The position numbers and the translations under genes are program-made. Below are positions 61,102 to 64,000 of a DNA stretch of 64,000 nucleotides, one piece after another. Each line of letters starts with the position of its first letter. Position 1 is the first letter of the stretch. The notes under the pieces were generated by a model. That model did no database searches. It saw only the letters and a list, made by a program, of their open reading frames with translations, and had not been told where the DNA came from. Source of the stretch: Alnus glutinosa (taxonomy: Eukaryota; Streptophyta; Magnoliopsida; Fagales; Betulaceae); contig NC_084897.1 of the NCBI RefSeq assembly GCF_958979055.1, positions 23,959,628 through 24,023,627 on the forward strand. The letters run 5' to 3'.

Positions 61102-62677
61102 TTATGCAGAGGCTGGGACTTGTAACAGTCCATTGTGCCTCAGCAGTGGCTCTGGTGAAGGTTGGCGCCCACGGAATTCCACAAATACCTGGACGCAACA
61201 ACGTTTTATTATATTATGGACATCAGATGAGACATGTCTGGAAAGTTATGTTGCAATTAATTAAGACAAAGCCATCCAAATTCTTATTCCATTTGGAGAC
61301 AGAAAAAGAAAACAAAAGATTATATTCTGACCTCTAGCGGCGGCTTGCCGCCTCCAAGAGCAAGGATAGTCTCTCGGAACTTGTGCCCTGTTTCTTTCAC
61401 GGCCTGTTGCAAGACATAATCACTCACTCTTGATGTAAAATGTGGTAAAAATAAGCAGACTTGTCTACAATGTTAGGGAGCTCTGACTGCCAATTGTTAA
61501 AAGAGAATATGGAGGAGGGAGATTTTGAAGAGATGTTTAGTTGGTGATTCAAGCACAGATTGGGAACAAGTTATGGAGTGGGGATTAACAAGTCAGGGCA
61601 AATGCACCATTTTTTTTTTTAAAAAAAAAAAAAAATCACCTCCATAACAAGCCTTCAGAAGCTTTTTTTTGTAAGTATTTAGTCTCCAGAATTCTAATAT
61701 GTCACCGTATACTACACGAGGTATGATACATGAACATGAATACTGTATACTGTATACAAACTTAAGGCTGATGACCCCAACAAGAAACTTTAATTTGGCA
61801 TGTTTGTCCTGAACTCCTATGTGGATTCCCCCCATATATCATGGCCTCGCTATGACCTGATCTACCACCCATAAATTGTAGCTAATTATCAAAGCTTCAT
61901 ATTCCATGACAAATTTGTACAGATTCCAAAAGGCAATGGACAATGTTACCAAGTCTTCAATGAGGTGCCCCACTGCACCATCAGTTAAACAGGATACTAC
62001 CAATATAGAGATCAATCAGGTGCAATATGGAGACGTACTCCAGTTTAGAAACTATATTCGTTATGCATAAATGAAAGTATAAGAGGTAATAAATCAAGGT
62101 AATTTGCAAGAATATAAAATGCCTGTCCTTCTAGACAGCTTTTTTTGACATACCTTGATGTCATCTAGTCCAGTATCTTCAAATGCAGAGAAGGCATCTG
62201 CTGACAATACCTCAGCCCACTGCCAAATGCAGAAATACACTTTCAGAATAAAGTCTAATGGAGGAAAAAAGGGTAAAACAGGAGAGCAGTAAAGAGCATG
62301 CTGACAGTTCAAGGAGGAATCACAGTATGAGAGACAAATACAATTATGTATACTACAGGAATAAAAAATACCTTGTAACTGTAGTATCCTGCCGCATATC
62401 CACCTGATTCACAAAAATTTATATAAAGTAAAATATCACAAGGTAAGGCTGCAGCTAATTGCTAAATAAGTAGAAATGATGCTGAGAAAGTCGGTAAATC
62501 TGACATGGAGAGGAAACCTGCAAATATATGGCTGAAACCACAAAGAAACCTGTCTTCTGGGAGCGGGGGGATCACTTGTGACCGTTCAGAAACCCTCCTA
62601 TCAACATCATAGATGGTTTCCAACCCACCAGGTACGTACTTTGAATGCAGCTCCAAATCTACACTAGCAAACCTTAT
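61102..62677 (-). CDS. M3 oligopeptidase (oligopeptidase A/TOP type), C-terminal exons
   Basis: Five minus-strand exons: 62677-62518, 62403-62372, 62219-62154, 61403-61332 and 61188-61102. They join in phase with GT-AG introns and end in TAA. They encode the last about 138 residues: [90 protein letters not shown] and LLRHNGLLQ. This is the C-terminal substrate-binding lobe of M3A metallopeptidases, such as Arabidopsis organellar oligopeptidase TOP1 and cytosolic TOP2, which degrade short peptides including cleaved targeting peptides. The zinc motif HEXXH and the N-terminal part, about 600 residues, are not found between 62678 and 64000, so the gene must continue beyond the window or be truncated. 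The visible exons show no damage. Confidence 0.85.
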
Positions 62678-63312
62678 CTGCAAAATTTCAATAAAACACA
62701 AAGACCTTAGAAAGCCAGTCCTCTGTATGAATATCTTTAGAAATTCTACTTTAGTTCCATTGGAACCATAAGCGAGACTCATCAAAATAGAATCACGCAA
62801 AGAGTAACAAAGATTCATAATTCTGATTTCCATGAGAAAAACAAAGGAAAAAAAAATTAAAATCAAGACGTACCAAGAGAACATTAACAAATTTTGTTTT
62901 GAAGTAGAAAATTTTGGGAAAAGAAACATAATAATAATCGCAAGGAGACGTTAACATGACACTCCACGTCCAACGTTAAATGTTTCCACTGATACAAAAT
63001 GCCAATCTTCATTATTAACTATCAACTACATTATTACTTTTAAAAAAAAAAAAAACACTACATTAATCTACCTGCCATTGATTCTATCAGCATCAGAGTC
63101 AAAATCCCTTGATAACGTGAGATCAACCTTTTCTAATGTCCATTCAAGCCTCATGCCTCATCATATGTCCTTTAAAATTGCATGTTAAGTTAAGAATACT
63201 TTAAACGGAGGAGGTGATCACGGTGACAGAGCACCTTGAAACAGTACCAAACCCATCAAAATATATAACTATTTGGCTTCTGTTATCTTTCATCAAATAT
63301 ATTAACGCAGAA
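62678..63312 (-). other. Probable oligopeptidase intron
   Basis: No further exon of the oligopeptidase, and no other coding sequence, could be recognised. If the gene is complete, this and the following MITE lie in a long intron. Confidence 0.4.
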
Positions 63313-63321
63313 TAAATGTTA

Positions 63322-63747
63322 AGGAAAACTTCAATTATAACTCCTGATCTTTCATTACTTTTATAATTAAGTACTCAAATTTTAAAAAGTATCAATTTAA
63401 GGTATCCATCTTTCAATTTTTTTTAATTTCAACCTTCCGTTAGAATTTTCCGTTAAATCCTATCAAAATTCCCAAAAAACAAAAAATTGCAAGAATTTAG
63501 GCATTGGTAAGAATTTAACAGAATTTACAAAAATATTTATGCCTAAATCTTTAAAAAATTTCTATTTTTTATTTATTTATTTTTTTAAAAAAAAATGGTC
63601 ATTTTGAGAATTTTGACAGGATTTTACGAAAAATTCTAACGGATAGTTGAAATTGAAAAATAGATACCCTAAATTGACACTTTTTAAAGTTTGAGTACTT
63701 AATTACAAAAGTGATAAAAGATCAGGAGGTATAAGTGAAGTTTTCCC
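63322..63747. mobile_element. MITE with 150-bp inverted repeats, Mutator-like
   Basis: AGGAAAACTTCAATTATAAC at the left is matched by the reverse complement of the right end, AGGGAAAACTTCACTTATAC. Similarity continues inward for about 150 bp on each side (AATTAAGTACTCAAA, CCGTTAGAATTTT). TAAATGTTA occurs at 63313-63321 and 63748-63756, a 9-bp target duplication that favours a Mutator-type element; reading it as 8 bp would fit hAT. It carries no coding capacity. Confidence 0.8.
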
Positions 63748-63756
63748 TAAATGTTA

Positions 63757-64000
63757 ATATCACCCTCTGCCAATCTCATATGTTATAGCTTTTATACTTA
63801 CGAATACCCGGTCCAATAAATTGAAAATATGGATTAATTGGAGTGTTAAGGGGAAAACCTTGCTTGATAGTTGAGCTAATATGCATTGCACTTCTATATG
63901 CACAAGCCAGGCTTGCATATTATGCAGCAGCACTCTCAAACTCCATGTAAGACCACATTCTAAAGATTTCTAATGGCTTTAACGAGCTTCTTTCCCAATG
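63757..64000. other. Window end, nothing recognised
   Basis: Non-coding by eye; no exon or element boundary recognised. Confidence 0.35.

Noticed and set aside
1..64000. CRISPR array, bacterial operons, rRNA or organellar DNA
   Set aside because: No regularly spaced identical repeats with unique spacers; genes are split by introns and are nuclear plant genes.

Overview
The window is nuclear DNA from a flowering plant, most likely a woody eudicot of the fabid (eurosid I) type. The genes are intron-rich with GT-AG introns, intergenic DNA is AT-rich and full of plant transposons (Ty1/copia, Ty3/gypsy, LINE, SINE, hAT-like and other MITEs), and the proteins match plant families closely. The sequence alone does not fix the species. 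The full-length, 15-exon symbiosis receptor kinase (malectin-like domain plus three LRRs) and an intact arbuscular-mycorrhiza ABC transporter say the plant is, or descends recently from, a mycorrhizal host.

Layout. 1-9.7 kb: repeat-dominated. It holds a fragment of an autoinhibited Ca2+-ATPase gene split by a small copia derivative whose two LTRs face each other, diverged tandem repeats, a LINE tail, an LTR-like remnant and a tRNA-type SINE. 9.7-22 kb: two minus-strand genes, a glycine-rich domain protein (GRDP2-like, 8 coding exons) and a plastid-targeted protein like Arabidopsis At4g37920 (6 exons). 22.8-34.1 kb: one complete Ty3/gypsy element with 5-bp target duplication, near-identical 0.89-kb LTRs, a gag-pol frame broken by five nonsense codons, an 11-copy array of hairpin-forming repeats and a spliced antisense gene. 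36-39.4 kb: STR2, a half-size ABCG transporter (plus strand, 3 exons). 43.9-51.8 kb: SYMRK (plus strand, 15 exons). 52-56 kb: LTR-like remnant, GC-rich hAT-like element, truncated LINE. 57.5-58.0 kb: BRICK1 (minus strand). 58.8-61 kb: further inverted-repeat elements. 61.1-62.7 kb: the last five exons of an M3 oligopeptidase (minus strand), followed by a MITE.

How the genes fit together. STR2 and SYMRK act in one process, intracellular accommodation of arbuscular mycorrhizal fungi. SYMRK is a plasma-membrane receptor kinase of the common symbiosis pathway, upstream of nuclear calcium spiking. STR2, with its partner STR, works in the periarbuscular membrane and is implicated in lipid supply to the fungus. 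They lie in the same orientation about 4.5 kb apart. The flanking genes (GRDP2, the At4g37920-like gene, BRK1) are housekeeping genes whose Arabidopsis relatives also lie close together (At4g37900-37920 and At2g22640-22660), although Arabidopsis lacks both symbiosis genes. The most noteworthy signals are this symbiosis gene pair, the spliced antisense gene and hairpin array in the gypsy element, and the copia element with inverted LTRs.
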